Part shown: positions 1 through 9,552 of the stretch, piece after piece
How the letters are laid out: every line of letters starts with the position of its first letter
Numbering within the stretch: position 1 is the stretch's first letter
The notes under the pieces: generated by a model
The model's database searches: none
What the model was told of the DNA's origin: nothing
Seen by the model: only the letters and a program-made list of their open reading frames with translations
Program-made: the position numbers and the translations under genes
Assembly (NCBI RefSeq): GCF_003363715.1
Contig: NZ_QREV01000037.1
Span: forward strand, 1 to 49,813
DNA: 49,813 bases
From: Parabacteroides acidifaciens
GTDB lineage: Bacteria; Bacteroidota; Bacteroidia; Bacteroidales; Tannerellaceae
Direction: 5' to 3'

Positions 1-23
1 ACAGAGTCCTATCGGAACTCTGT
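1..23 (+). terminator. Probable hairpin terminator of a gene lying before the window
   Basis: A 7-bp perfect stem (ACAGAGT at 1-7, ACTCTGT at 17-23) with a 9-nt loop is followed by a pyrimidine-rich stretch. This is compatible with termination of an upstream plus-strand transcript that is not in the window. The stem is short and there is no clean T-run, so the call is moderate. Confidence 0.4.
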
Positions 24-638
24 CTCTTTCTGTATTTAACTTTACGTTGCAAAAATAAAGTAGATATTTGTTAGCGGTAATAGGCACAACTTTCATCTTT
101 AAGGGGTAAATGTGGCAAACAGTCAAATTGAGAGGGATACCCCTCGAAAAGATAGAAACTTCAAGGTTTGGGAGAAATTTATTTCCAAAAAGGCCCTTCC
201 AAAAATCAAGGCTTCGTGATAATCAACCAGTTAAGCAGCAGAAAGAAGGAGACAGCAAGCCATAAAGATTGGAACTACATGAAAGTCATAGCCGCAATAA
301 AAAAACGCATTCTTTTAGCTATAATACAGCAAGTTGAGCCACAAAACAGTTAACAATTATAAAAAAACGGTTCACTCCGGAAATAGATATAATTATAGTA
401 CCCATAAGGCATGTTTCCCTAAAACCAACTAAAAAAGCAATGAATTTAAGAGCAAATTTTTTGTCACCGAAAATCAAGGTGGGTATTGCTCTCGCATATT
501 TGGCACTTTATCGGTGCACCTCTCAACAATCAATAGATTGATATATTTGCCGCTAAAAATTGAAAGTTTCGCTTATCATCCGTTAATTTTACTAGCCCTA
601 CTTTTGCAGTGTAAGTTAAACGAAAAAATATTAGGGGT
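24..638. other. Intergenic region upstream of the pilus operon
   Basis: AT-rich, with no convincing gene. It has a weak 7-bp inverted repeat (AGGGGTA at 102-108, TACCCCT at 138-144) and two candidate Bacteroides -7 boxes: TATATTTG at 542-549 and TACTTTTG at 599-606. No pair of long inverted repeats that would mark an invertible promoter was seen. Confidence 0.5.
599..606 (+). promoter_or_regulatory. Candidate -7 box for the pilus operon
   Basis: TACTTTTG matches the Bacteroides housekeeping -7 consensus TAnnTTTG and lies 33 bases before the first pilus gene. No clear -33 TTTG is seen at the usual spacing, so this rests on one box and its position. Confidence 0.45.
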
Positions 639-1715
639 ATGAAACTGAAGAATATATTATCGATTCTTTGTGTCTTCTTTGTAGCAATCTCTTGCTCGAT
701 GGAAGACGATTTTACGGGAGAAAATTCCGGACAATTCACAAAAGACACTTATTTATCTGTAAAAGTAAAAACTGCAGGTGTTACTACCAAAGCGGGTGAA
801 TCTCATGCTAATGGGACAGCTGAATATGGTACTGTTGACAACTGTTACTATTTCGTTTTAGATGGTAGCGGCCAGGTACTTAACAGCAGATATATGACAG
901 GCACTGATGCTTCTGCTGCAAATATCCTTGTAAAAATGGAAAATGCGGCATCTGTTTTGGCTATTGTCAATTGTGATGATTTGAAAACTCAGTTAGAATC
1001 GAAGACAGATAAAGCAGGTATTTTATCGGTTGCAAGTACAGATGCCACAAAAATGGTGAAAGTTGGCGAAAGCAATATCAACTGGGAAGGTGTAACAGGT
1101 TCTTCATCAACGGCTCAAACTCCCGAATCTACAGTAAACGTTTCTATTACAGTTGATCAAAAAACATCGTTAGTAAGTTTTGACGGCTTTTACGTGAAGT
1201 ATAAGGATAATATATACGAGACACAAGTTCGTTTAACTAAAATCACACTGTCCAATTTAAAAAGTTCCGTTGCTTTGAATGGAACAGAAGGTACAATTAA
1301 AACAGACGAAGAAACAATCCTTTCTAACGGTGCAATCATTCCTGTAGCACTTAAAAATGATGCAACAATCTACAATTATAAAGATGAAAGTTCTAAATTG
1401 GTAGTAGAGAATGGTCCGGAAGACGGATCTATTATTGAGAATCTGCTTGCTAATGTTTTTCCGAATGAAATAGGAAACGATCATTTGACCATGAATATTA
1501 CATTTACGGTTAATGGCAAAGCAGATACACGCTCCTATACGATTAATCCGAACAGAGATACAAATACGAGCGGACATGATTATGTGAAAGCCGGCTACTG
1601 GTATAAAATGAATCTGATATTGAATGTTACGGCAGCAGGTATCGAATCACTCGATGTAGTTCCTTGGAGTGATGAGATTCTGATTGGTGGAAATAATGGG
1701 GTAGAATTTAAATAA
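639..1715 (+). CDS. FimA/Mfa1-like type V pilus subunit lipoprotein
   Basis: A 358-residue exported lipoprotein. Residues 1-18 form a signal peptide ending in a lipobox with Cys19 (AISC), followed by acidic residues. The mature part resembles Bacteroidales fimbrillins: a TKAGE segment near the N-terminus, a strand around residue 65 of the type seen in FimA/Mfa1 (NCYYFVLDGSGQVL), and a C-terminal segment with the conserved Trp of VVPWSDE. In this family the precursor travels as a lipoprotein to the outer surface, is trimmed by a protease, and polymerises by strand exchange. First of three co-directional lipoprotein genes with a 19-bp gap to the next, so probably one operon. Family assignment is by pattern; whether it is the stalk or an accessory subunit is inference. 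Confidence 0.7.
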   Translation: MKLKNILSILCVFFVAISCSMEDDFTGENSGQFTKDTYLSVKVKTAGVTTKAGESHANGTAEYGTVDNCYYFVLDGSGQVLNSRYMTGTDASAANILVKMENAASVLAIVNCDDLKTQLESKTDKAGILSVASTDATKMVKVGESNINWEGVTGSSSTAQTPESTVNVSITVDQKTSLVSFDGFYVKYKDNIYETQVRLTKITLSNLKSSVALNGTEGTIKTDEETILSNGAIIPVALKNDATIYNYKDESSKLVVENGPEDGSIIENLLANVFPNEIGNDHLTMNITFTVNGKADTRSYTINPNRDTNTSGHDYVKAGYWYKMNLILNVTAAGIESLDVVPWSDEILIGGNNGVEFK

Positions 1716-1734
1716 TAAGAAAAAATTAATAGGT

Positions 1735-4700
1735 ATGAAAAAGTATATCAATTTATTGTTTCTGTGGTTGTTGGCTTTTTCATCTTGCGTGGATGAAGAG
1801 ATGATACCGCAGGTGAATAACGGGGAAGATGTGAATGTCAGTCTGAATCTATACTTGCCCAATCCTTCACAAGTTACCACACGTGCAATAACTTCGGCAG
1901 AAGAGGCCAAAGTGGAAGTCCTGAAAATTCTGGTTTTCGATCAAAGAGGTAATTATATGCAGGAACGTTCTATTTCATCAGTACAGGTTGCAGATGCAGA
2001 ACAGGCTGTCGATGAGAACGGAGGTGCGCTAATATCTAAGAATATCTCGATGAAAACAACCAATGAAAATCTTTCCATAGTGGTTTTAGCAAACGTGGTA
2101 AATGAAGGTGAAGCCAACGACGGGACGTTGACGACTATCCCAGCTATCAACAATGAAACCAAGAACGCTTATCTGGCTCGCCTGGCTTATGAGGTTAACA
2201 ATAAGTGGAATGCCTCCAGTACGGAGAACTATCGCCGTTTTCCGATGTGGGGCGAATATTCCGGAGCGATTACAGCTGAGCCAATAGTAATTGACCTGTT
2301 GAGAGCTCTGGCACGCATCAATGTCTCTTTTTCAGAAAGCGCAAGCAGTAAGTTTACATTGACATCCGTACAAGTAAATAATTCATTGACTAATGGTTTG
2401 ATCGTTCCGACCTCTTCTTTGAAAGACAAGAATGTGACAAAACCAACTTTGCCTGCATCTCCAAACGTTAATTCTTCATTAATATATGATGGAGACGCTG
2501 TAAGCAACAATACCTGTATAAACGAAATATATATTCCGGAAGCAGCAAAATCGACTTCTTCGACTTCTTACGATGGTGTTTATCTCACTATCGCAGGTAC
2601 AATCGGAGGTGTAGACAAATTGTATCGTGTGTATATGACCAAAAGCGGTAAGGCGGATGGTGAAGCCTTGGATATTCTTCGTAACCACACCTATAAGGTA
2701 AATGTATCAAAAGTTGGTAACGGTGAAAACGACATTACAGTCGAGATAGAAGAGATGAGCGATGTCTACATGCGCTCTCCATACGAACAAAATACGCTGA
2801 CAGTCAGTTCAAACTTGTTCTATTTCAATCCGAATCAGCAAGCTCCGGCAACTCTGAATATAACGACAACGTGGGGAAGTTGGGAAATTGTTGATGAGAA
2901 TCTGGATAGTTTTACTATAGAGCCAGACAAAGAAAACAATAAAGTTGTCATTACGCCTTCAGACTTCAATAAGTTAGCATCCGGACATTTCTACGTTCAA
3001 TCAGGCCAGCTAAAAAAGAAAATCTTGGTAAAGATTGATCCGGAAGAAACAGCTAACTGTTATATCCGATTTGAATCAGGCAGTTATCCTTTAAATGTAA
3101 GCGTAAAAGGAAATGGGCGTGATGGTATGACTGCTGATGGTAAAACATTGATATCAGAAGAAGGATTGAAGTTGCGACCTGCACGAATCGGCATTATTTG
3201 GGAAACTTCTGAAGGGTTAGTTCGTTTGGATAATGGAAATGGAATGCACGATAAAACAAGTATAAGTATAAATTCGGATAACACGTTCAGTGGCGTTGTC
3301 AATTATTATATTGATATAGATAAAACTCCAAACAAGAAAGGCGGTAATGCTTTAATTGGAGCGTTTAACAGTGCTAATGAGTGTATTTGGTCATGGCACA
3401 TCTGGGTTGTTCCTGATTATGCAACTGGAGTTAAAACAGAAAACTGGAGTGGAAACTCAAAGAGCTATACTTTTATCGATCGATTTATAGGAGCTCTATC
3501 TAATCGTCCGGGGGATGACGCGTTAGGTTTGTTATATCAGTGGGGACGCAAAGACCCGTTTATTGGTGCGAATGGACCTAAAAACCAAACAAGAAGAACT
3601 ACATATAATTACCAACCTTGTGGCGATGGGACACGGACCTATACTTGGGGAGTTACAGGAACCACCACCCTAGAACAATCAATTAAGTATCCGACAGACT
3701 TATTAAAGACAGGCTTATGTAATGTGGATGAAAATGGAACTTATTTATGGGGTACTCCTTCTGGTATGGAAATGTTTTCGGGTAGCGCTGTAAATGAGGG
3801 GAATAAGACAATTTATGACCCGTGTCCGGTTGGATATCGCGTACCTCCTTTATTGGCTTACTTATTTAACAATGATCGTAACTATAAAAATAATTATAAT
3901 GGGAATAATACCTATATACCAACAGGTAATAGTTTTAATGACAATGCATCTCATTATGGTTTCTGGATTAACTATACGAAAAATAGCCAACCAAATGTTT
4001 CCAATAACTCGACATCTGCAACGAGCAGTACATGGTTTCCGTTAGCAGGTGTTTATGATCCTGGTTCATGGCAGACTGGTGAGAATGTTAACTATTCTTT
4101 TTCTCAAGTAGATAATCAAAATTCATTAAAGGTAAATAGTATTGTTTGGACAAATACGCCTATTAAATATGGAAAAGATGGGGATGATTTTAGACCGGGC
4201 GCAATGTTCTTACATGGGACAGAAAAGGGTAATTCAAGTAATGGCCGTCATCTTCATAAATTTATAGAAACGCAATATGATCTTTATGCCCAGACACAAT
4301 TTGCAGGTTCTGTACGTTGCGTGAAAATTCAGGAATCCCAGGATTTTAGTGAATTAAATGAGTTTCCTGAAAGTGTAACTTTAGATGCTGCCAACGGTTC
4401 AACAAAATCAGTTACAATTAAGGTAGTTAACGAAACCTGGGAAGTTACAAATCCGGGGGCACCTTGGTTCTATCTGGATAAGTATTCCGGAAATCCGGAT
4501 GGTGGTGAAGGACAAACTTTACGCTTTACAGCATCGGAAGATAATCCTGGCAAACAGCGTGATGCAATTTTAAAGGTTAAAACATCAAAAGGGAATGAGT
4601 ACTCAATTACGGTAATTCAAAAAGAAGCGTCTTACACTTTTAGTGCAAGTACTAACTCACTCAAGTTTGATAGGAATCCAAATGGTAGTACTCAAACAGT

Positions 4701-4908
4701 TACTATAACAAATGATAAATATGGTTGGACTGTTCAGTCTGGATATAGTAATTGGTTAACTGTAAATAGAAATGGGAATCGTTTAACGGTCTCTGCAGCT
4801 AATAATGACTCTACGTTAGCAGGTGCACGTAGTACAACTATCACATTGAAAGATGATAATGGTAAAACTATTACAATCAGTGTTTCTCAAAAGGGGTGGA
4901 GAAATTAA
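1735..4908 (+). CDS. Large multidomain pilus-tip-like lipoprotein with fimbrillin, FISUMP-like and BACON-like modules
   Basis: A 1057-residue lipoprotein with signal peptide and lipobox Cys18 (FSSC). Residues about 30-345 look like a Mfa/FimB-type fimbrillin fold (VEVLKILVFDQRGNYM; NHTYKVNVSKV before the module boundary). Residues about 370-445 resemble a BACON-type beta domain. The middle (about 580-870) has the WGRKDPF and DPCPVGYRVP motifs typical of FISUMP-like or DUF4906-type surface proteins. Two further BACON-like repeats fill about 870-1057 (TLRFTASEDN; SWLTVNRNGNRLTVSAANN). Such proteins commonly sit beside major pilins and are thought to be tip adhesins. Its central place in the three-gene operon and its size fit that role. 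The ligand cannot be predicted, and domain borders are approximate. Confidence 0.7.
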   Translation: MKKYINLLFLWLLAFSSCVDEEMIPQVNNGEDVNVSLNLYLPNPSQVTTRAITSAEEAKVEVLKILVFDQRGNYMQERSISSVQVADAEQAVDENGGALISKNISMKTTNENLSIVVLANVVNEGEANDGTLTTIPAINNETKNAYLARLAYEVNNKWNASSTENYRRFPMWGEYSGAITAEPIVIDLLRALARINVSFSESASSKFTLTSVQVNNSLTNGLIVPTSSLKDKNVTKPTLPASPNVNSSLIYDGDAVSNNTCINEIYIPEAAKSTSSTSYDGVYLTIAGTIGGVDKLYRVYMTKSGKADGEALDILRNHTYKVNVSKVGNGENDITVEIEEMSDVYMRSPYEQNTLTVSSNLFYFNPNQQAPATLNITTTWGSWEIVDENLDSFTIEPDKENNKVVITPSDFNKLASGHFYVQSGQLKKKILVKIDPEETANCYIRFESGSYPLNVSVKGNGRDGMTADGKTLISEEGLKLRPARIGIIWETSEGLVRLDNGNGMHDKTSISINSDNTFSGVVNYYIDIDKTPNKKGGNALIGAFNSANECIWSWHIWVVPDYATGVKTENWSGNSKSYTFIDRFIGALSNRPGDDALGLLYQWGRKDPFIGANGPKNQTRRTTYNYQPCGDGTRTYTWGVTGTTTLEQSIKYPTDLLKTGLCNVDENGTYLWGTPSGMEMFSGSAVNEGNKTIYDPCPVGYRVPPLLAYLFNNDRNYKNNYNGNNTYIPTGNSFNDNASHYGFWINYTKNSQPNVSNNSTSATSSTWFPLAGVYDPGSWQTGENVNYSFSQVDNQNSLKVNSIVWTNTPIKYGKDGDDFRPGAMFLHGTEKGNSSNGRHLHKFIETQYDLYAQTQFAGSVRCVKIQESQDFSELNEFPESVTLDAANGSTKSVTIKVVNETWEVTNPGAPWFYLDKYSGNPDGGEGQTLRFTASEDNPGKQRDAILKVKTSKGNEYSITVIQKEASYTFSASTNSLKFDRNPNGSTQTVTITNDKYGWTVQSGYSNWLTVNRNGNRLTVSAANNDSTLAGARSTTITLKDDNGKTITISVSQKGWRN

Positions 4909-4926
4909 TTATAAAAACGGAAAGAT

Positions 4927-6309
4927 ATGAAAACAAGTAATTTAATTTATATATTGACTTTCCTTTGTTTATTAGCCTCTTGTTCGCAAGAAGACATTGT
5001 AAAAGGAAGTAATGATGATGTAGTTGCCAAGATTCAGTTGGAATTGCCCAGTATGCAATTGCCGACTGTAACGAAATCAGCCTCTGTCGAAGAGAATCAG
5101 ATCAATGATTTATGGCTGTATATGTTTAATGAATCCGGTCAATTGATCTATCAGGTTCAAGGAACCGTAGGAGCAGGAGACGCGACAAAAGCTGTGACTG
5201 CCAATCTGAAAGCAACCCAGGAGGCTGTAACATTGATGGCTTTGGCTAATGTATCTTCTATTACACACGAATTTGCGGTGAACACATCTAAAGCTGATAT
5301 TCTGAAGAGTTTGGTTTTCGATGTTCCGTCACAGGAAGGCGATGTTTCTATTCCGATGTGGGGTGAAGTGAGTTTGCCGAATGGTCTGTACACGGATGAC
5401 GCTGCAATAAAAATCCCGATGACACGTGCTCTGGCTTGTGTGGAAGTTCTTGTAGACGAAAACCTGGTGATTAACTTTGAGATGACAGATGCTTATCTTG
5501 TTGGTACTTATGATAAAGGCTTTGTGGCTCCTATCGATGCGAACGGAAACCTGCAAAAAGGGACAATGTCAATTCCGGCTGAAGCAACAGGCGAACGCTC
5601 TCTGAAAGAAGAGTTTCATAAAGATGGGTTGACAAATGCTGCAGGTACTAAATTTTATGTGCCGGAAAGTCTCTTGGAATTAAGTAATTCCTCGGAAGGA
5701 GAAATATATCGTAGTTTATGCTTGATAGTCGGAGGCTATACGACAATCGACGGAATAAAACGACATGGTTATTACCGGTTGGATTTTCTGTTACAAAATA
5801 CGGTGAATAAAGATATGGATATTGAGAGAAATACCCGCTATATCTTCAAGATCGATGCTGTCCATGAATATGGGGAAGAATCAGCCCTAAAGGCATTAAT
5901 GAAATCTATTCCGGATAATGCCTCACATCTTACTGCATCGACAACAATTATGGTTGTTGGTGACAAGACGGAAATTAACAAGGAAGATTGTATAGAAAAA
6001 GGGTTGAATGACATTACAACGGATGGTATGGATTATTTAGCCGTAAATGCTTCTACGCTGACTGCTACAGCTACATCTTATGAAAATAGAACAATGTATT
6101 ATGCAAAGATTCAAATCTTTACTAATTGCGCAAGTGGATGGAAGATGATCGATATGCCTGCCGGCATTATAGCCCAGCAAAAAGAAGGGGAGGTAGGTGT
6201 ATTCTACGAAACATTTATCTGGATTGATCCGAATATAGTAACAAGTCGGAATCCTTTGTTCTATATCAAGGCCGGCGGAGTCTGGAAGACGATTACGATT
6301 ACATGGTAA
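4927..6309 (+). CDS. Mfa-like/FimB-like pilus-associated lipoprotein
   Basis: A 460-residue lipoprotein with signal peptide and lipobox Cys19 (LASC). The N-terminal half has the fimbrillin pattern (INDLWLYMFNESGQLIYQV; VTLMALANV; SIPMWGEV), closely paralleling the equivalent stretch of the preceding large protein (VLANVV, RFPMWGEYSG). The C-terminal half (about 330-460) is a further beta-rich segment ending in a Trp. It lies 18 bp after the large gene and is the last gene before a strong hairpin, so it is very likely part of the same transcript. A second accessory or anchor subunit of a type V pilus is the likely role; anchor versus tip cannot be separated from sequence. Confidence 0.65.
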   Translation: MKTSNLIYILTFLCLLASCSQEDIVKGSNDDVVAKIQLELPSMQLPTVTKSASVEENQINDLWLYMFNESGQLIYQVQGTVGAGDATKAVTANLKATQEAVTLMALANVSSITHEFAVNTSKADILKSLVFDVPSQEGDVSIPMWGEVSLPNGLYTDDAAIKIPMTRALACVEVLVDENLVINFEMTDAYLVGTYDKGFVAPIDANGNLQKGTMSIPAEATGERSLKEEFHKDGLTNAAGTKFYVPESLLELSNSSEGEIYRSLCLIVGGYTTIDGIKRHGYYRLDFLLQNTVNKDMDIERNTRYIFKIDAVHEYGEESALKALMKSIPDNASHLTASTTIMVVGDKTEINKEDCIEKGLNDITTDGMDYLAVNASTLTATATSYENRTMYYAKIQIFTNCASGWKMIDMPAGIIAQQKEGEVGVFYETFIWIDPNIVTSRNPLFYIKAGGVWKTITITW

Positions 6310-6320
6310 ATATTATTATT

Positions 6321-6386
6321 CAAAGCCCTGCAAGGACGACACATTGTTTCTAAAAGCATTTCAGGTGTTGCTCTTGCAGGGCTTTG
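6321..6386 (+). terminator. Long hairpin after the pilus operon
   Basis: A perfect 14-bp inverted repeat (CAAAGCCCTGCAAG at 6321-6334 with its complement at 6373-6386) extends inward to about 22 paired positions (6321-6342 with 6365-6386, one A:C mismatch and two G:U pairs). The loop is about 22 nt. It lies 11 bases after the stop codon. No T-run follows, but position and strength suggest a transcript end or 3' stabiliser. Confidence 0.65.
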
Positions 6387-6539
6387 ACATTTCCAGTTCA
6401 CAGTCTTCAGCATTTAGGGAGATTTCTTCGGCAAATCCCTCTGATTTTCTTTCGATATTCTCTTCCCTTTTAGCCATATCAATGACGCCGTTTTAAATTC
6501 TCTGATAGCGTCGAAGTATTTATCATAGCTAAGGTCTCT
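6361..6539 (-). pseudogene. Possible remnant of an Rpn/PD-(D/E)XK-type transposase C-terminus
   Basis: On the minus strand two short open frames abut. One reads LSYDKYFDAIREFKTA and ends at 6414. The other reads MAKREENIERKSEGFAEE from 6477 to 6361. Together they resemble the charged helical tail of Rpn-family proteins with a frame break between. No catalytic part is present, and the match is from memory only, so this is a weak call; the segment may simply be non-coding. Confidence 0.22.
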
Positions 6540-6580
6540 CTAAGGTGGCATGAGATAGTTTTTCATTTTTCAGCAAGGAC

Positions 6581-7084
6581 CTTATTGTATAAAACGTTTT
6601 TTTTAATCTCCAAATATCCCCGAAACAAAACAAATGTTAATCCACATTTCAGACGTCAAAAAGAGACTTTTTCCCCTTTTTCGGGAGTTTTTCGCCATCA
6701 CGACCGTCCTCTTTGCCATTACGACCGTTCTAATCTCTGCGAGGTGCCGAGTGCATCACCCATGAAGACGGTCGTAATGGCGATGACGACCGTCCTCTTT
6801 TGAAAAGCGACCGTCCTCATGGTAAAAAACCGCCAAAATTTCCTTGGGATATTTGGAACGCCGTCCGTTTTATTTTGCTACAGGCGATTCTCCGGGAGTT
6901 AAGGTTTATCACTTTGTCAGCATTTCCGCCTTTCTGTAATCAGATTGCACATTTTTTGGAATGGGCTCGGCACCTCATTTTCTCTGTTGTCATCCGAGTC
7001 GGTTAAAACCGTAAAAAGAGTCAATCCAAAATCGATCAAGATTTCGGACGAAATAGAAAAACAGGCAAAAAGAGGGGTTATTGT
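6581..7084 (+). repeat. Dispersed repeat, copy A (inverted partner at 41291-41795)
   Basis: About 500 bases that match, in reverse complement, the segment 41291-41795. The shared order is: a TTGTATAAAACG edge; an AAACAAATGTTAATCC block; an internal variable part with short reiterated units (GACGACCGTCCTC-type here); then a well-conserved block from about 6840 to 7084 containing CTCCGGGAGTTAAGGTTTATCACTTTG-like and CAATCCAAAATCGATCAAG-like stretches. The last part is open in one frame in both copies (KRVNPKSIKISDEIEK) with silent differences. It has no transposase gene and no clear terminal inverted repeats. Confidence 0.75.
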
Positions 7085-7162
7085 CTTTTTCTTTATTTGT
7101 AGGATGTCAGAATTTGGCATATATGAGTGCGCTCCGACGCGGTTCATATACAGAAAATCCAC

Positions 7163-8839
7163 TTATCCGGCTATCTTTACCCAGACCCGCTTGCCGTCGA
7201 AAGTGATAGCCATTTTGAGGATGTCAGTGAAACCATCCTGGCGCAGGACGGCATCATACTGCTTGTCTTCGATTTGCTGCAAGGCTGAACTCAACGCTTT
7301 CTCGACTGTCTCTGTCGGGCGCAGGCGCTTCAACTCCATAATCACCGCTTGCCCCTTCCCGTCTTTCGGACGCAGAAGGATGTCGTAGCGCCCGAAACCG
7401 GATTCGCGGTTACTGCTGACCTCGTAGTCCGACATGCCCGCCAGCAATCCTAACAGGAATGCCTGGTAAACTTTTTCCGGCTCACGGCCGTTGGTGTCAT
7501 AATAGGAAAAGGTATTGACGACAAAGTCATTCAACAACTCTTCAAAATATTCGATGTCGCCCGCGCGTAATGCCTGCAACATCAACTCTAAGCGGTCGTT
7601 CTTCACCGGACCGTTATTGATCCAGCTACGGATTATGGTGAAGAAAACAGTTCTTACTTCGCGATTAGGAACCTGTAAAGTGTATTCCATCAAATCGTCG
7701 CTATTCTTTGCCGGATCGGAGGCCTTCAGGTAGCCGCTGAAAAGCATAAATGACCAGATGTTAGTTGTTTCTGCCAACAAATCCGGAAACGCTAACTTGT
7801 CGTTTATCACACTGCGGATCGGTTCGCCCTGTATCAGCGACTCCACTCCCATACGTATTTGTGACGGGCCGTCGGCAAGCAGGTGACGCAAGAGGACATC
7901 AGAGCCGGTGTTTACCCAGTAAGGAGCCAGGACGCCGCCTTTATTTATAAAGGAAAGCACAGACCAGGGATTATAGACCGTTTGATCTCCGAACAGGTAG
8001 CCGTTGTACCAGTTCTTCACCTCGTCTTTCTGACCGCCGAACGAATAGTCGGTTAGCATTTGGTCCGTTTCTTCCTGCGTAAAACCGAAAGATGTACACA
8101 TCGGGAGTTCCAGGATCGTATCTACATCTATATTATTTAATCCGCTGAAAATAGACTCCTTGCTGACCTGCAGGATACCGGTGATGACGCCGCGAAAGAT
8201 ATCCGTATTGTCTTTGAACACTAAGCTCATAAAGTTACGCATAAAGCCGATCATGCGGTCATAATATCCTTTGTCGAAAGCGACATGAATTGGCGTGTCA
8301 TACTCGTCGAGCAGCACGAGGGGCGGCATGCCCCAATGAGTCGCCAGCAATCCGGATAAAAAAAGTAATGAGTTTTGGATCATGACCTCGTCTGCCTGTA
8401 GCATGAGTATCTGATTAAACCACAGGCGGTCCAGCTCGGACAGCTCGTCGTCCAGCAAATAACGGTGACGGGCAAACTCCTGTTGCATCTGTATCTTGAT
8501 TTGAGACAGGGTCGCTTCAAACGTATCGCCCTTGCAGTCTTTCAGCGTGACCAGGATCACCGGGTATTTACCTTGATACTTGTCGAAGTCTTTCCATTGC
8601 TCGATATTTTTCCCGTTGAACAGCGGACGATAGACGTTACCCTCCGTCCTCTCGAAGAAATAGCGGAGCGTGGAGAGGTTCAGTGTCTTGCCGAAACGGC
8701 GCGGACGCGGAAGAAGCGTAATTTTGCTTCCTTCTTCTATGATCTGGCGGATAAAATCAGTCTTATCCACATAATAATAATCTTCGTCTATCAGTTCTTT
8801 ATAATCACTGATGCCTATCGGTAACTTTTTCCGGTCCAT
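7163..8839 (-). CDS. AAA-ATPase-like protein with C-terminal PD-(D/E)XK nuclease domain (DUF1703 type)
   Basis: A 558-residue cytoplasmic protein of a family that is greatly expanded in Bacteroidales. The N-terminal AAA-ATPase-like domain shows a P-loop around residues 44-53 (PRPRRFGKT) and a Walker B-like LVLLDEYD at about 174-181. The C-terminal DUF1703/PD-(D/E)XK part has GRYDILL with Asp486, then AVIMELK with Glu502 and Lys504, followed by a Gln-rich QQIEDKQY helix. All nuclease residues seem intact and the length is normal. A minus-strand -7 box (TATATTTG, 8871-8864) lies 25 bases before the start. The biological role of this family is not established; a defence or genome-plasticity function is often suspected. 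Its 3' end lies about 80 bases from a dispersed repeat. Confidence 0.8.
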   Translation of the reverse strand: MDRKKLPIGISDYKELIDEDYYYVDKTDFIRQIIEEGSKITLLPRPRRFGKTLNLSTLRYFFERTEGNVYRPLFNGKNIEQWKDFDKYQGKYPVILVTLKDCKGDTFEATLSQIKIQMQQEFARHRYLLDDELSELDRLWFNQILMLQADEVMIQNSLLFLSGLLATHWGMPPLVLLDEYDTPIHVAFDKGYYDRMIGFMRNFMSLVFKDNTDIFRGVITGILQVSKESIFSGLNNIDVDTILELPMCTSFGFTQEETDQMLTDYSFGGQKDEVKNWYNGYLFGDQTVYNPWSVLSFINKGGVLAPYWVNTGSDVLLRHLLADGPSQIRMGVESLIQGEPIRSVINDKLAFPDLLAETTNIWSFMLFSGYLKASDPAKNSDDLMEYTLQVPNREVRTVFFTIIRSWINNGPVKNDRLELMLQALRAGDIEYFEELLNDFVVNTFSYYDTNGREPEKVYQAFLLGLLAGMSDYEVSSNRESGFGRYDILLRPKDGKGQAVIMELKRLRPTETVEKALSSALQQIEDKQYDAVLRQDGFTDILKMAITFDGKRVWVKIAG

Positions 8840-8916
8840 ATGTCACTGTTTTTATCGTGCTTACAAATATAGGAATAACGGACCGATATTCATAATTCTT
8901 TCCTGCCTTTGTGAAG

Positions 8917-9552
8917 TTACCGGCTCCGGAACATATACCCCAGCGACAACGTTACATTATTCTGATAAAGGGAAGACTCGCCTTCACGCTCAACAGCGCG
9001 GCGGTCCAGCGTGCCGCAAAGGGCGCCGACGGAGAAGAAATAACGGCTGTAGTCGACACGTAAGCCGACGTTTACACCTAAATCGAATGTTTTGAGGTCT
9101 GTCTCCTTGTCCTGGCCGAAATGGATATCCACATTCTGGTTTTGGGTTTTCATCTTGCCGAACAAGGAGAAATCGAGGGCGGGACCGACATAGACACCCA
9201 GTTGAACATCATTTATATTAAAGGTATAGGCCAGGTTCACCGGAACCTGTATCGAATAGTAACTACATTTATTAAGGGAGTTCTTCGCCCCTTCCACCTG
9301 GAAGTTGGATATGAAAGAACCACCCTGGTTGGCAAAAGCCACTTCGGGACGCAGAGACAATCCCTTATATAAAGGTATGTCGGCAAGCCCTGCCACGCTA
9401 AAACCGAAACGGGCACCTGCCTTATACGTTCCTTCCACTTTTTGCACCAGAGAAGAGTAAGCGCCACCCACACGTACGCCGAAAGCGACCTGACTCACTG
9501 CCGGCATAATCATCCATACACTTAAAAAGACAATAAATATAATTTTTCTCAT
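8917..9552 (-). CDS. Small outer-membrane beta-barrel protein (porin/PorT-like family)
   Basis: A 211-residue exported protein. Residues 1-20 are a signal peptide (MRKIIFIVFLSVWMIMPAVS). The remainder is an alternation of short amphipathic strands: FGVRVGGAYSSL near the mature start, SLRPEVAFANQGG, YSIQVPVNLAYTF, and an aromatic-ended last strand LSLGYMFRSR. This is the Bacteroidota outer membrane beta-barrel family of 8 to 10 strands. Function is unknown for most members. It is monocistronic: a minus-strand TATCTTTG box (9586-9579) lies 27 bases upstream, and dnaE diverges from it across about 126 bases. Confidence 0.75.
   Translation of the reverse strand: MRKIIFIVFLSVWMIMPAVSQVAFGVRVGGAYSSLVQKVEGTYKAGARFGFSVAGLADIPLYKGLSLRPEVAFANQGGSFISNFQVEGAKNSLNKCSYYSIQVPVNLAYTFNINDVQLGVYVGPALDFSLFGKMKTQNQNVDIHFGQDKETDLKTFDLGVNVGLRVDYSRYFFSVGALCGTLDRRAVEREGESSLYQNNVTLSLGYMFRSR

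Noticed and set aside
168-353. A 61-codon plus-strand frame in the AT-rich leader
   Set aside because: No family resemblance, no convincing translation signals, and composition like the surrounding non-coding DNA.
501-515. A sigma-54-like TGGCAC with GG-N10-GT upstream of the pilus operon
   Set aside because: The -12 part reads CGGT rather than TTGC, and no paired TGTGC-N6-GCACA sites were found upstream.
1-638. Invertible promoter for the pilus operon
   Set aside because: No pair of sufficiently long inverted repeats flanks a promoter here, and no recombinase gene is adjacent.
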